Positions 1 to 12,105 of a stretch of 64,000 bases of DNA are shown here, piece by piece. The translations under genes were made by a program, and so were the position numbers. Origin of the DNA: Paragonimus westermani (Eukaryota; Platyhelminthes; Trematoda; Plagiorchiida; Troglotrematidae); the NCBI GenBank assembly GCA_008508345.1, contig QNGE01001014.1:25032-89031 (forward strand), in the 5' to 3' direction. Under the pieces are notes generated by a model. That model was not told the DNA's origin. It searched no databases and saw only the letters and a list, made by a program, of their open reading frames with translations. How positions within the stretch are numbered: the first letter of the stretch is position 1; each line of letters starts with the position of its first letter.

Positions 1-3000
1 ACTCAGGTAAATAAAACCCAATGGCATATTAACAGCGGCTTTAATAGTCCGGTTGGCTAGCCAGATTGCAGACATTTTTGAGTCTGACTCCCATTTCCAG
101 GGAAAAATGTTAGACAAATACCAGTGGTGTAGCCTAACCAAACACAGAACATATCGAAAATAGGACAGGCTATTTCTTTATTCTATATAGGATGACAAAG
201 AAGAAGGCAGAGGAAAAGTTGGAAACAGCAAATCAATCAAACGTTTCAACATGATGTGTACCGACAGAATTGAAGAGGATAAAAGGTAGCAGGTCAATAT
301 ACCAAACTTTTCTGAGGATAAGGTTGGTTGATTTACCAAACGATGGAGATAAGTTGATAATAAGAACCAAATGATGCCAACCTGTTTATCGTTACGTCAG
401 GCTGTGTGGACGTTTCGTTATTAATTGCTAATGATATTTGTCACCGTCAACACGTGAAGCAGCGTACGAGATTCGCATGTTTGCACTTTTTGACTCTTCA
501 GTAGATGCTCCTAAGTATAAAAGAGTTACAGCAACTACTTCTTCCTGATTTCAATGTGTTTCCCCAAAAGCCGGGGGCTACCTTCGTTCTCCTCTTGGGG
601 AAACATTTTCCGTCCAGCTGCATAAATACTCGCACATTATGTTTAGGTTTATAGAAGAATTACTAGCCGTTCGGCAAATCTGGAAAAATTTTCGGCAATA
701 CAAGCGCACAAATTAGCAATGCTATCCACGGATCTCATTTGTATACAGCTGAACATTGTGCTGATAAAATTCTTTGGGGTAATACTCCCTACTCTGTTTA
801 GATCGTTGGAAAGTTCCAAAACAATACCCACACATGGTTTTCGTCGTGCTTGCATGTTTATATACATCTCCGTAGTGATCGTTTGCTTAAAAAGAAATTC
901 CCCAAATCATGAATCTGTGTCCCTTTTTTTGAAGGCCAGCTATAAATCAACCTTTTAATCACTTTTGCATATCACCAAACTTACTTATGCTAATAATATT
1001 CACAGCTCTATTAATTCCATTGTCTTCAAATGTATGCCAGTATTATCAACAAAAAATCCACCTTGCACGGTTTTAAAAGTATTGATTTCAACTTAAGTAT
1101 AAAAAATTTGTGATCCATTTTTTACTGACATTTAAAAGCTCGTGTGGAATGAATTCAAAGAAAAACCTGTGAACTTTGGCGTAAAGTAGCTTCCTGATAC
1201 CAGGAGTATAAAAAACTGTAATACCACTCATTGCTTAGATGGTTCCTACGGGACGCACACGCGGTTCATCAACACAGACACAAGTTAACTAAAAGTTTTT
1301 CTGAAAACAATAATCAAATTAAAAATGTGTGTAGCTCATTTCCCACTTCGTAAGACAAAGGGATATGGTAGGCAGAGATTTCTGTCTAGCTTAGTGGTTT
1401 GTTCGGTGAGGAGACGACAAAAATCAAACTGAACAAACAAAAACAAATTGAACAGTAAATGAAACAGAAATGTGTATTGATTTACTAGCTCATACTGGTT
1501 GATTTCTCTGAATTATTGTGGTATCTAAACAGTTTTAATAAAACTTAGATTAAACTTTAACAATTTTGTTGAATTTTTGTTCTCCCGAAAAGCAATCTAA
1601 ATATGGAAATTTTGAGCTTTCGGCAGGGTTTCATGGCTAGTCTTGTAGATTGGATGTCATGTCTTGGTATGCCGTTTTTATCGCTGGTTCACGCTTAGCC
1701 AAAGTTCAAATAACCTTTAATCGGTCTTCTAAATTTATGTTTTTGTCTCAAAGTGAAACATACGTCCAAGTGGTTTTACTTTCGAATCTTTCAATTTAAC
1801 ATAAATATTTTTTCAGAAGAAAATCGTAGACAAAAGAAATTTATTGTTTACATGCATTTGTTTTTATTTTCAAGTATATAAAAGTGAACTGCTTCTGGCA
1901 AGATGTAACTGAAAATATCATTCACTCTGAAATTTGAAAAGTGACTAACACATAAGCAATCCAGCCATAACTTCTCAAAAATGCAACAAACACATTCCAA
2001 CCGATGTCATTTTAGAAGTACGTACTTACTTCAACGAGTTATCCTTTCGGTAAACAACGCAGACTATACCCCCTTAAAATTAATCAACTCACTTTCAGTC
2101 AAAATACGACCTGCATATTGTTTTTCACAGTTTTCTCCTGTATACTATTTGAATCCTTCTTAGGCCGCACGTCAATAATGTCGACTCCATCGCGTAATAA
2201 TTGTCAGGTTACCAATTTCATTGTCTCTCCTACACCCCACATAAATGGAACAGAATTACCCCCTTCGTCCTCAAGCACGATATAATGTTATCAGGTTCGA
2301 TTTTTACGCAGAGCGTTTGAAACCAAAGTCTGTCTCTTAAAAGTCACTTGCAATATTCGTGTGAGTTTGTATCAGCCCATGGTGACTGTGCTATTCCGTT
2401 CCAATTTCATGGGGTATTTGAAGCAAAGATTTGAAACTACTCAAACCTTTAGCATCTTATCTTTTGTAGCCACAGATATTCAAACCTATTCTTTAAGTCA
2501 TTGCTCTCATTAAACACGATTGGGCACACGTGACCCATCAACGAAACCACTTATCATGTGTACTTAGACTTACCCCATTAACAGCTACAAGACTCATGAA
2601 CCGGTTCTATTACCACAGGGCGTCGGCCTCAGTACGCTTTGCTCGGCCTGCGTTTTGTGGAAGTGAATTATCGAGTAAACTGTGCATCCGTCGGTTTCGT
2701 CCCTGTTGTCTTGGCCTCGTCGTATCATAGTTCAGTCGAGGAAATTTGTAGAACATTTTTGAACACTGTTTTAATTACGCTGGTAATAAAACAGTTATTT
2801 CATCGGCTACAAAGATCGGAATTCGTTTTAAACTGGACAGAGTTAAGTGCGTTTGCAGTCTATCGGAGTGATTCTGATGTATGGTAAAATCACAGTGGCA
2901 ATGATAACTTATCTTGCTATTACGGAGTTAATTCAATTATTACAATCTGTTTCTCGAAATGCTTTGCTAAATTTGCTGGTAAACTGATAATGGTAGAGAC

Positions 3001-4409
3001 AAACGTTTTGTTATCACTGTCCTCTCTTCATTCCCTTAAGGTCAACCATGTCCTGGCTCATACACTTTGTACTGACGTCTGCTGTGCACATTGACAAGTT
3101 GATGCCCACATTGAAGATTGGCCTTAATGACTGTTGTGGGAGGTGAGATTGTCATACGATAACTCATTTTAAGGTCCAGTGGTGGAGCATCAAACACCAT
3201 TAGTAACAAGGCCGCAGTTTTTATTCGAACAAGATGAGAACCAACGCAGCAAAGTAAACGTAACTGAATTATAAATAGGAGTATGCTGAGTATAATCGGA
3301 AATAAGAACTTAACCCTTGTACGTATATCCAATTTACTGCCTGCTTGCCGTTACTGATTGAGAACATTGCTCTATTAATGATAGAGTTTTCGACTGCGGT
3401 ACTATCTAAACAGAATGAAAAGCAGCGTGGTTTGTAATGTTTTCACAATGTTAACCCAGTAACTATTTGTTTCTTGATACGGCTTAGCGTTTTTTTTAGA
3501 AAATAGTTTGGACCAGAATCTTTTCAAAGTATATATCGTCGGAACTAGCCAAAATTGATTCTCTCTTTTTTCTCCGGTGGCGGCTGAACCGCAGAAGGTA
3601 TGCCACGTCTGATTTGCGTACTCCTTCTGACTCAACAACACCTAGTGAAAACCAATGCTTCACTAGGAAGCTCTCTTTTTTATCCATAGTTATTTCTTAC
3701 AAACTATAGCCTGAAAATCTCAAGCTTCCTCAAATCTGATGGACCTGATTTTAATGCCAGCTATAGTGACAACTAAACTCACTTAATATTATCATTAGAC
3801 GAACTTCCGCCAACTTTCTCTTTCCAAACACCAAATACACCTTCATCCCATACCAACACCTTGCTATCATATGCTCAAAAAGACCTTAGCAATAACTGTA
3901 TACTTGTTCCAAAACTATTCTTTGTGACAGCTGTTTAGCCTGCTTCCGGTCACGAAACAAATTAGTAGCCAGATCCGAAGTGTCTCCAGGCAGTCAGCTT
4001 GATGCGTATGAACAGACTGGATTGTGCAAACCGTTTTCAGTTTCAATACTTGATCAGTGGTGACCAATCAGATTTCTGCAGCTGTAGGATCTCTACAAGC
4101 AATACAACGCTCTTCTGTGATGAGTTCATTTTGCACCAGCTTGAATCAATCCGACAAAGCGTAGAATTTAGGGTTACCTTTCTTTTTGTTGACATCGACG
4201 AATGCATAGGACACGGATGGGGTTAGGTCACAGTGCGCTAAAGTGTCTTCTCAATGAATGATTCAGAAATGAGGTTAGATCTGGACTGTTCTTCCTTCCA
4301 TGGGGAGCATCTGTTGTTCTAAATGTGTTTTGGACAGACAGTATATTGATATTTCAGATACAGCTTTTATAAATCCGTCAAGATAGTGGACGAAAATTTG
4401 GCTAATCTT
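1..4409. other. anonymous AT-rich DNA, no recognised gene
   Basis: I read both strands and saw no conserved domain, tRNA, rRNA or clear mobile element. Open frames are at most 96 codons (3042-3332, minus) and carry no recognisable motif. The base composition and the dense stops in all frames look like intron or intergenic animal DNA. A small exon could be hidden here. Confidence 0.6.
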
Positions 4410-4575
4410 GAGTTTGCTACCACACAAATGATCGCAGCCGTCATACTCTCACGAAATTTCCAGCCAATCTGCTTCAAAAAAAAGCACTGGACGCAAGTTT
4501 CGCTTTCGTTAGAGCTATTCGGCATTATATAGCCTTGCCATTGCAAAGAATAGAACCTCGGCCATTCTCAGATTG
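4410..4575 (-). repeat. tRNA-headed SINE (family A), degenerate copy
   Basis: This copy matches the family that recurs across the window. On the plus strand it shows the reversed tail ('gatcgcagcc'), the body ('aaaagcactgg', 'gtttcgctttcgttagagct') and the junction 'ccttgcca'. It ends in a B-box-like stretch, 'ggttctattc' on the minus strand. It is divergent and has a long A run where the consensus has 'tcgaaaag'. It lies about 140 bp from a plus-strand copy, with the two heads facing each other. Confidence 0.7.
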
Positions 4576-4711
4576 AGATTAACTAAATTCACGATTACTT
4601 ATGAGTTCTCTGAGACATCTTCAATTGAGTTCAAAGAAGTTGGGGATTCCGATCTGTCTCCGAAAATCAAACCAGGGGACTGCTGATTGGAGTTAACAGA
4701 CAGTAACTGAA

Positions 4712-4900
4712 ACACATCGCACAGTGGTCAACAGGGTTTCTTTATAAAAAGTTGGTCTGGTTCTAGTCCCGGCCTTGGCAAGGATATGCAATACTTGAGT
4801 GTTTTAGCAAAAAGGGAACTCGAGGTAAATTATTCCTCTCAAAACAGGCTGACTGAGAAACCTATCAGAACGCGAAAGTTGAGATTAAGTGTGACTATTT
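4712..4900 (+). repeat. tRNA-headed SINE (family A)
   Basis: The head contains an A-box-like 'cacagtggtcaacaggg' and a good B box, 'ggttctagtcc' at 4759-4769. It is followed by the family junction 'ggcaaggatatgc' and a decayed body and tail ('gaacgcgaaagttgag'). The head shows that this repeat derives from a tRNA and would have used an internal RNA polymerase III promoter. Its 3' part is more divergent than the better copies at 13.4 kb and 63.9 kb. Confidence 0.65.
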
Positions 4901-6574
4901 CCCAATGTAAAGCAGAGTTCCTTTAGCTGACCAAAACTGATTGCCTAAAAGAAATAGTCCTTCAGAATAAGGCACACCTCAGGACATCTACCGCTGCGTA
5001 AACAATATGGTGTTTACGAATACTCAAAATAACTATCAGCCAGCTTAGTTAAATAAACAAACACAGTTGTTTTGATTCTTGCTATGTTTATTGCTCGTAA
5101 TCTGTCGCTCCGAAAACATGTTTGTAGCAACATACAAGCAAAGCATAGACACGCGTATGCAACAACTTCATTTGTTGGCTTGCTGTCAAAACGAGCCAAT
5201 CTGGTTAGGTCGTACGCGTTTTCCGCAATAAAGTGGTAGTCATATTCGTATTTGAGTAACACACTGGCTGTGCATTTCATGCCAAGCCATGTGATTAGGA
5301 CACAAGTCGGTCCGGATTAAAAATGACATTTCTGTGGTCATTGACAACCATCTCTTTCCGGGTAAAATCTTTGGCGCCAAGGAATCGTTTGCTATCATCT
5401 TAGTCTGACTATTATTAGGAAAAGCGAGCACCGATGATTGCCTCTGGTTGCAGATTCTGTCACAATTCTACAAGGACTGTTTTCATAAGAAGTGATATGA
5501 GTGGACAGTGTCTCGTTTTATCTGTTGGTTCATATTTGTGAAAACATACCAGGAACGTTAAAGTTTACATAGTGACATTTCCATAAGAATTCTTTTACAT
5601 GATCCACAACAAAAAACTACACTGTTTTATAGTAAAATGACGACTGCTTGCAACAGATTGATTAGCACAGTAAAATACGTAGTTTAACACACTTTTCTTT
5701 GTCTTGGAAATAATTCATGTTAGTATCTACAGTTATAGTAATTGCGGTTTGGATATCACCAATATAAATTGAGCTCGATTACTGCAGCACCTCCCATCAT
5801 TTAAAACCTGAGAGATAATTGTCTATCATTCAGATGCAGCTGCTCATCATCGAAGAACTTCAGCTTCGGTGTCACAGATGCCGTCAGCCAGAAGGCAGAA
5901 CCCAACCATGAAAACAGTTTGCAGTGTTCCGTTCTGAAGTAAGTTTGTTTGACCTAACACATGTAAACCTTGTGTAGAGTTCAAAAACTTAAAGAAAACC
6001 ATATGCATTTATCCATACGGAAGACGGTTGTTGATGAATCGCGTGTTCCATCTCGGATTGAAGGTACTATTGAAAATTAATTATACAGAAATCCTTTAGA
6101 AAATCTGGCGACCGATCAAACAGAATAAACCTTAATTTTTGCTGGACAACGCAAAAAAGTAAGACAGTTAGCTATCGGGCGACCAAAATCTTCACTTGTT
6201 ACGACGCTGTTGGTTAATGAGTTTTCATGTTTTCAGGCACAAGTGAACAGTGTAGAAGCTCGTAAAATAATCAGTAGAACTGCATCTTCCAAATCCTTTT
6301 GTATGAAGCACTCAGGGCATTTCGTAATCTGGGTACCCAAACCTCTTGGTGTTAAAATGAGTTTGAAGTGTGAAAGTTCGATTGCTTTAGTGCAAAACGG
6401 AATGTTGTGGGCAGGCGTGAAAGTGATTAATCCGAAGCATTCTCTAACTCAATATAAATTCCCAGGAGATCAAATCAGAACAATCGAAATACCAAAAAAG
6501 ATTTCCAAAAATTCCTGTCATGCAGCATAAAAAATTCCACGCATTTCTTAGAGGCATTCTGTTATCGTAATCCT
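4901..6574. other. anonymous DNA, no recognised gene
   Basis: Nothing recognisable on either strand. The 106-codon plus frame at 6210-6530 has no motif I know and no supporting neighbours. I do not call it a gene. Confidence 0.55.
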
Positions 6575-6945
6575 TAGACGGTCAGAGACCGTTTTTATTC
6601 ACATTTGTTCCCCTAGGAAATTTCAACCGATTTCATCATACATATATTGCAATCCACGGGATTATTCAACAATATTCAATAGTAATTGCAAACAAAAATT
6701 ACAATCAATGAAAAACATCAGAAATGGTGTTCCCGACTCGCGTGATCAAATTCGTTATAATGAACGGTCGCGTCACACTACTAACTAGTTATCACCAGTG
6801 GAGAGATAACTCGAAGATAGTGTTTCTCAGATCGTCTGACTGTCAGTTTTGAACAAATCTTCCAACTGTAATATAACAGGCATCTCAAAGACGACAAAAC
6901 TGGACCCAGTATTGTCAACTGGCGTTATTTCATAAAAGGCTGAAT
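6575..6945 (+). repeat. left arm of a long inverted repeat around PLE-1
   Basis: Read forward, this stretch matches the reverse complement of about 8668-9082. Shared blocks include 'attgcaatccacggg' (6646-6660), 'agtaattgcaaac', 'acagtcagacga'-type sequence and 'cagtattgtcaa'. By eye identity is roughly 75-85 percent, with small indels making the right arm longer. It lies on the 3' side of the minus-strand Penelope-like RT remnant at 7560-8366. I see no coding potential in it. The outer edges are approximate because similarity fades gradually. Confidence 0.75.
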
Positions 6946-7559
6946 TCAGCGTACCAGAAACCAACCGAACTTATTATGCAGGACTCGCAGTTCGTCCGAT
7001 GGATTTTCGCAAAATCATAATTGTCCGCATTATTAAGTTTCTTAATTTTTGCAATGAGGCATGATTGTAGACCAGAGCTAACCGATTCAGCAATCTAATG
7101 AAATCAGTGAAACAATCAAAAAATCCGGGATTATCAAGTTGACATCTGTCGAACACGAATGTATTGAGCTGGAAATTATAGGTTTACGTTTTGACTCTTC
7201 TATACTACCAGCAATTAACAGAGCAGCGATTCACAACCCTTCACAGTAGGCACGACTGAATAATCGTGTAAAAACTCTCAGCTAAATTCTCTTAATATGA
7301 TACCAACAGCATACTAGGTAACCTTGGCCAAAACTTGAGTCCTAGCCGTGGCAAACAAACACTAACCACGAGCTTCAACCAGACAGAAAATTGTGTATGA
7401 TGCTTCCTTTCCAAAGGTAAGAACCGGAAAGTTTGCGAAAATGAAACAGTTATGAGCATCTAAGGCTGATTCACAGCTTATATGGACCGACATCATTCAG
7501 TGCCCACCAGCATCCACCATTGTATAAGGACAGCAAATGAAACGTGTTCGTTGGACTGA

Positions 7560-8366
7560 TTGTTTATTTGTCATTTTGTTTTGTCAACGTAAGTGGCCTG
7601 ACAAAACCGGAATCCCATAGACGATGTAATGTTCGGCATTCAACGGTGATGTTGAGATTACGGAGATGGTGAACAGCATGACCAGTTGGGTTGCGTAGAA
7701 CGTACATCCCATAGATGTGGTGAGGTGGTTTTTCTACAGAATTGTAGTAGCATCATTCTTTTATGGTAAACTGAGACACAGATTAATTTGGGAGGCATTT
7801 GAATTCATCGAAACATTTGATCTTCCGTTGCTGAACTTCTCACCAAACGACGCCTCGTCGGGCGGTGTTTCTGTTGAACAGGTTGGTCTAGCCAGACAGT
7901 GCAGAATTCACAGTAGACTGCGTTAATATTGAATACGATTTAAATTGGGGAACCTGAGAAGCCGTCCTTTACAAGCGTTATTACGTTCAGTAAACAGCGT
8001 TATTGAGTTGGTATTTAAAAGCTGTATGACAGCATCCAATGACGCCAAAGTATCAACATATTCGAGCTCGATGGTGAAGCCAATTTTCGAGTCCATTTGA
8101 TTCAATAAAGCCAGCATAATTGGTAACGTCTCCGTAATGTTAGTAAATGGTAGAATATCGTCGATTTAACGGAAGTAGAAACGGGCTGGTTTGATGGCAG
8201 CATCTGAATTCTGCGTCACGTGGGTAACAGTGATCTCTTCAATAAGCGGACGGACAGACCCTTCTGTAGCAACATATTTAGCTTGTTTGTGGCCAATTCC
8301 CCGGAAGAAGAGATTGGCCGTCATTGTACTGAGTAGATGAAAGTGATTTAACTTAGATGTAAGCAA
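7560..8366 (-). pseudogene. Penelope-like retroelement RT remnant (PLE-1)
   Basis: PLEs encode an RT related to telomerase, usually followed by a GIY-YIG endonuclease. On the minus strand, around 8300-8160, I read 'GSVRPLIEEI' (motif B, normally GSPLSPLIAEI) and then 'KPARFYFR' followed by a stop and 'IDDIL'. This is the YIDD catalytic motif with its Tyr codon changed to TAA at 8166-8168. Next come 'DSKIGFTIELE' and 'KGRLLRFPNLNRIQY', matching the 'IQFTMELE' and 'WTGRLLNF' blocks of PLE RTs. The trace then continues with interruptions ('ARPTCSTETPPDE', 'FYATQL'-like). The N-terminal RT part is missing, cut off by the inverted-repeat arm at 8668. It is dead: it has stops, is truncated, and no intact endonuclease is visible. 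Confidence 0.75.
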
Positions 8367-8667
8367 TTCCAGATCAGAGTGACTTGATTTTATACTTTAG
8401 CAGATTACAGTGACCATGTACATTTGAAGAACACTTGCGTACAGCGGTGTGTTGTCCATGCTTGCCATGTACCTTATGCTACAGTTCAGCAGGTTGACCA
8501 GTCAGACCAACTCAAAACCATATCTTGTTTTCTGAGCCCTTTATTTTCTAGTCGGCCTAATGATTTTGATAAACAACTGTGCCGTCTTGTGTTCTGATGA
8601 TCTGTGCATAAACGCTATCGGTCTCACAGGTGTGACAACCCTGTGAAATCTGGGAAAAGTACACAAC

Positions 8668-9082
8668 TATGGAATAGTTTATCATGTAATATTGTTTGAC
8701 AATACTGAATCCAATTTTGTCGTCTTGGAGGTGCCTGTTATATTACAGTTGGAAGAAACCCAGCTGGGAGATTTGGTCAAAAATGACAGTCAAACGATTT
8801 GGAAAACGACTGTGCATAAAAACTTCACGATATCTTCGAGTTATCTCATCACTGGTGATGGCTAGTTAGTAATTTGAGGCAACCGTTTATTATAATGAAT
8901 TTGATCAAGGGAGTTGGGAATATTACTTCCGATGTTTTATTTATTGTAATTTTTGTTTGCAATTACTATTGAATATTACAGAATACTCCCGTGGATTGCA
9001 ATATACATATAATGAAATTAGTTGAAGTATGTTAGAGGAATGAATTTTTGTATAAAAAAAGACTTACCGATCACTTTGAGTC
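8668..9082 (-). repeat. right arm of a long inverted repeat around PLE-1
   Basis: The reverse complement of this stretch aligns with 6575-6945. It contains 'cccgtggattgcaat' at 8988-9002, 'gtttgcaattactatt' and 'gttatattacagttggaag', each mirrored in the left arm. The arm stands where the N-terminal half of the PLE-1 RT should be. The element is therefore 5'-truncated with an inverted copy of its 3' flank on the other side. Terminal repeats in either direct or inverted orientation are known for Penelope of Drosophila virilis. Confidence 0.75.
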
Positions 9083-10014
9083 ATTTCTGTTGTCGGAAAT
9101 TTTCTTAACTTCTCATCAAATGCAACAAGTGTTTGGCGCCTTTGACTTTCAGCCGAAAGTCTTCATGACACATTCACGTCTAGTTTTTTAATAGCTTAGG
9201 CAGATTATTTAGTAAGTTATGCAAATCAGTCACTCTGTTAAGTTTATTAATTGTTCGTGAATCTGTCCACTTTTCTCAACACCCTACGCAAGTTCTGAGT
9301 AACCCTGTTTCCTCAAGTGTAATCAACGAAAGTATCCAAGTGATCATAAAGTAAATTCAGGTTGTAGGTGGTAAATTGTGTAACAAGCTCATGGTGCAAG
9401 ATACAGGCTTCAACACATTACAAATGATTAATCTTTACCAGTATTCAACAAGAAACGGAGTCACAAAAGAGCCTACAGACTCCGTTGGTCATGATCATAA
9501 TTCATATACTCACATGACAAAATGATGTGCAGTTGATGGTTTTATTTAACTGAACACTTGAAAAAACACTGCCGTTAATGTGCCGTGACCCACACAGGTC
9601 GGTCTGTGTTGATAGTTGCGGTCGATATCACAGGACGTTTTGGATGACCGCCTACAAAACTTTGTGCGTAAATGCACCTCTCATGGTAAATTGCTTACTG
9701 AAACTAGTCCCACTTTACCGGCCTACTGTGGACAGATTTTCATAATGGTTTAACCTGCTAGTATGTCCAAACCTAAAGGGTGACAACTCTAGGAGGCCTA
9801 ATGGTAGCTATCATCCAAGCACTCAGCCCAGATGCAATCATCTTCAGGATAAGTGGGATGAAACTTTATTTTCTTAACTTTAAAAGTGTCTTATGACAGA
9901 TCTGTTGAGGAACGAGAGGCATACAAAAAATCCGCTTCTTGAAACAAAACTCGCAACCCATCAAGACTCCCCTTCATCCTCTTCTGAGGTTTCTATTTTA
10001 CATTAATCACTCTT
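9083..10014. other. anonymous DNA, no recognised gene
   Basis: No open frame, repeat or RNA gene recognised on either strand. Confidence 0.55.
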
Positions 10015-10200
10015 CTACTGGAAGTGTTCCTTGGTGACGCAGCGGTTCTCAAATCTATCATTCCCATACAAGCAGGCGCACTTCCCAAGTGTGTGTGAGC
10101 CTGTGTACCCTGCCTCTGAACAGTCAGTTGAATGTGTCGGCACATAGCATTCAGTCCACAGTATAATTTGAACCTTCTCAAAAGGATCGGTAAACATCAC
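10015..10200 (-). CDS. possible cysteine-rich exon (weak)
   Basis: A 61-codon minus-strand frame contains the ordered cysteine run 'ECYVPTHSTDC', 'GKCACLYGNDRFENRCV'. The C-x-C-x(n)-G...N-x-C-V ending resembles EGF-like or EB-type extracellular modules, though one expected cysteine is absent. I see no convincing splice donor at its 3' end, no signal peptide and no neighbouring exon. The frame may be chance. It is listed because the cysteine spacing is less random than other short frames here. Confidence 0.15.
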   Translation of the reverse strand: MMFTDPFEKVQIILWTECYVPTHSTDCSEAGYTGSHTLGKCACLYGNDRFENRCVTKEHFQ

Positions 10201-10792
10201 AAGACATGCACTCCTCGTGTGTAAGAAGAACGGCTTTTGGGAAAGCCACCGTGCAAGATAATCACCTGGTTGAACTCCGTTCAGTATTATTCAAATTCTA
10301 GTACAGTAGTAGCCAGAGCATTACGCCAATCCCAAACTACGATCTTCCAACTGGGATCCTTGAAACCTCGCTGTCATCAAATGCCATGAAAACAGCCAGT
10401 GGTCCGCAGACTCACGCACCGTAAACATAGCTGTCAACTTCGCCCCGTAAATGTGTATTCGCACATGTCATCGGCCCCGTCGCACTCATGTGGAGATTAC
10501 GAATATGACACAAAGTAAGGCTTTGGTCTGTGACAACTCACAAACTCGCCGGAATGGAGATCGGCACAAGCAGCCCAGCAAATCCTATCCCTTACCGTTT
10601 CTCCTCTTCTCATTCCTACAGAGAAGCATGTTCCTATTATTCGATTCTTTTCTGATTCCATTTTGAGGTCACTATGTGGAGAGATGTCCCTGAACTCCAT
10701 TGACGCCAACTGTTCTAATCTGATGAATAGGCTTTTATGGTTGCAGTGGCCAACACGCGACACATTATGGCCCTCAGGTAAAACACGTTTAT

Positions 10793-10875
10793 TTTCAAGT
10801 TGAACATCAGTCATATTTGATCGCACCCCTCGCATTCAGACAGACCGTCCAGCCGGCCTTATTCAAAAATAAGCT
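10793..10875 (-). repeat. SINE family A tail, left half of a fold-back
   Basis: Reversed tail and body of the family A SINE, from 'tttcaagttgaacatcag' through 'gatcgca', 'gcattcagacagacc' and 'tccagccgg'. It is followed directly by an inverted partial copy (10876-10950), so the pair can form a hairpin with almost no loop. Both halves lack the tRNA head. Confidence 0.8.
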
Positions 10876-10950
10876 TTCGAAAGAGATTGGCTGGAAGGTC
10901 TATCTGAATGCAAGGCCTGCGATCAAATGTGAATGATGTTCAACTTGAAA
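10876..10950 (+). repeat. SINE family A tail, right half of a fold-back
   Basis: Forward orientation: 'ttcgaaagagattggctgg', 'tctatctgaatgc', 'gcgatcaaatgtgaatgat', 'gttcaacttgaaa'. Compared by eye with the reverse complement of the left half, about 11 of 75 positions differ, mostly single substitutions and no indels. The centre falls at 'aagctttcgaaa'. Confidence 0.8.
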
Positions 10951-11887
10951 GTAGATCACATCCCCGATTGCTCATCAGTAAAACAGGTTTATTTGAATGT
11001 ACTGTCTGCCATGCTGATTGTAAGAGGAAACGCGTGAGAGAGGTAGCTCTCAATGTTACTCTAACCTTGCGCAGTTTTAATTAATATCTTTGATCTCCTG
11101 AACGTTTTTATTTCGTTACAGATCACACTCTCCAGTCATGATTGATCTTCTCTGGAAGCCACCTATCTCCCTACTTCCACTCAGTCTTTGAACGATAAGG
11201 CTGCCCTATCTCTCTTGGAAAAACTTATTGCCTATGAACACTGCTTCTGCTCGTAACGAGCGGTTTTAACATCTGAGGGCGCCTTGAAAGCGTTACCCAC
11301 AAGCTCCGGTAGACAGCTTAGACTCAGCTCTGTCAATGAAAGTGCTGTAGGAGGCCTGGACACAACACGTGAAGTCTGCAAGGAGACACCCTCCATGAAC
11401 ACTCTTTCCACCGGTAACTGTTAACAAAAACCAGTAGATTAGCGACGAAGCTCCCAGTGACCTCAGTTACAAGTTCCTCATGGTCATTGACTTCCTATTC
11501 TGCAAAAACAACTTGTGAAGAGTCAGCTTGTCTCTAATTTCTACCAGACTGATCTTGGCAATGTTGGAATTTATCCCACGAGGCTTCGGGCCGATTTTTC
11601 CCGCTGCGTCTGACTACTAACATATGAAAAGTGTTACAAGGAGACCATTTGTCAAATGTTCAGCGCAATTTGGGCCTGAGCATTCACCGCCCTCCCGTCT
11701 CTGGGGGAAATTTGTTTTCCACTTGATGGCAGCATAAAACCATCCATTAAACAGAAACATTTCGGTGAGCTTAAAGATGTCAAGACCTTCTGCAAATTAC
11801 ACCGTCGAAGTAAATAAGAATAGCATCGCAACTTTCTCAATCGACAATCAACAGTAGTCTAAATGACGTGTTTAAATGAACAATGTT
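10951..11887. other. anonymous DNA with one weak open frame
   Basis: A plus-strand frame across about 11190-11420 reads without stops except one ('SLNDKAALSLLEKLIAYEH', then 'TREVCKETPSMNTL'). It is less AT-rich than its surroundings, but I cannot match it to a family and it has no clear splice sites. It could be a decayed retroelement or an exon. Confidence 0.35.
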
Positions 11888-12105
11888 TTCAAGCTGACCA
11901 TCACTCACATTCGATCGCAGCATTTGCACTCAAATAAACTTCCCATCCAGCCCCTTTCGAAAAGAAGCACTAGACTCAAGTCTCGCTCTCATTAGGACTC
12001 ATCACTAGCGCATATCCTTGCCAAGGCAGCGAGTTGAATTCCGGTCATAGTTTCACGAAGCAACCTTGTTGACCATCACGCCATTGACCTCATATTAGGC
12101 AAGAC
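11888..12105 (-). repeat. tRNA-headed SINE (family A), near full length
   Basis: The plus strand begins with the reversed tail 'ttcaagctgaccatcactca'. It runs through 'ctttcgaaaagaagcacta' and 'ctcgctctcattagga', and into the head 'catatccttgccaaggcag'. The head has a weakened B box (minus-strand 'ggaattcaactc') and 'cttgttgaccatcacgcca' for the A-box side. It is one of the more complete copies. Confidence 0.8.
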
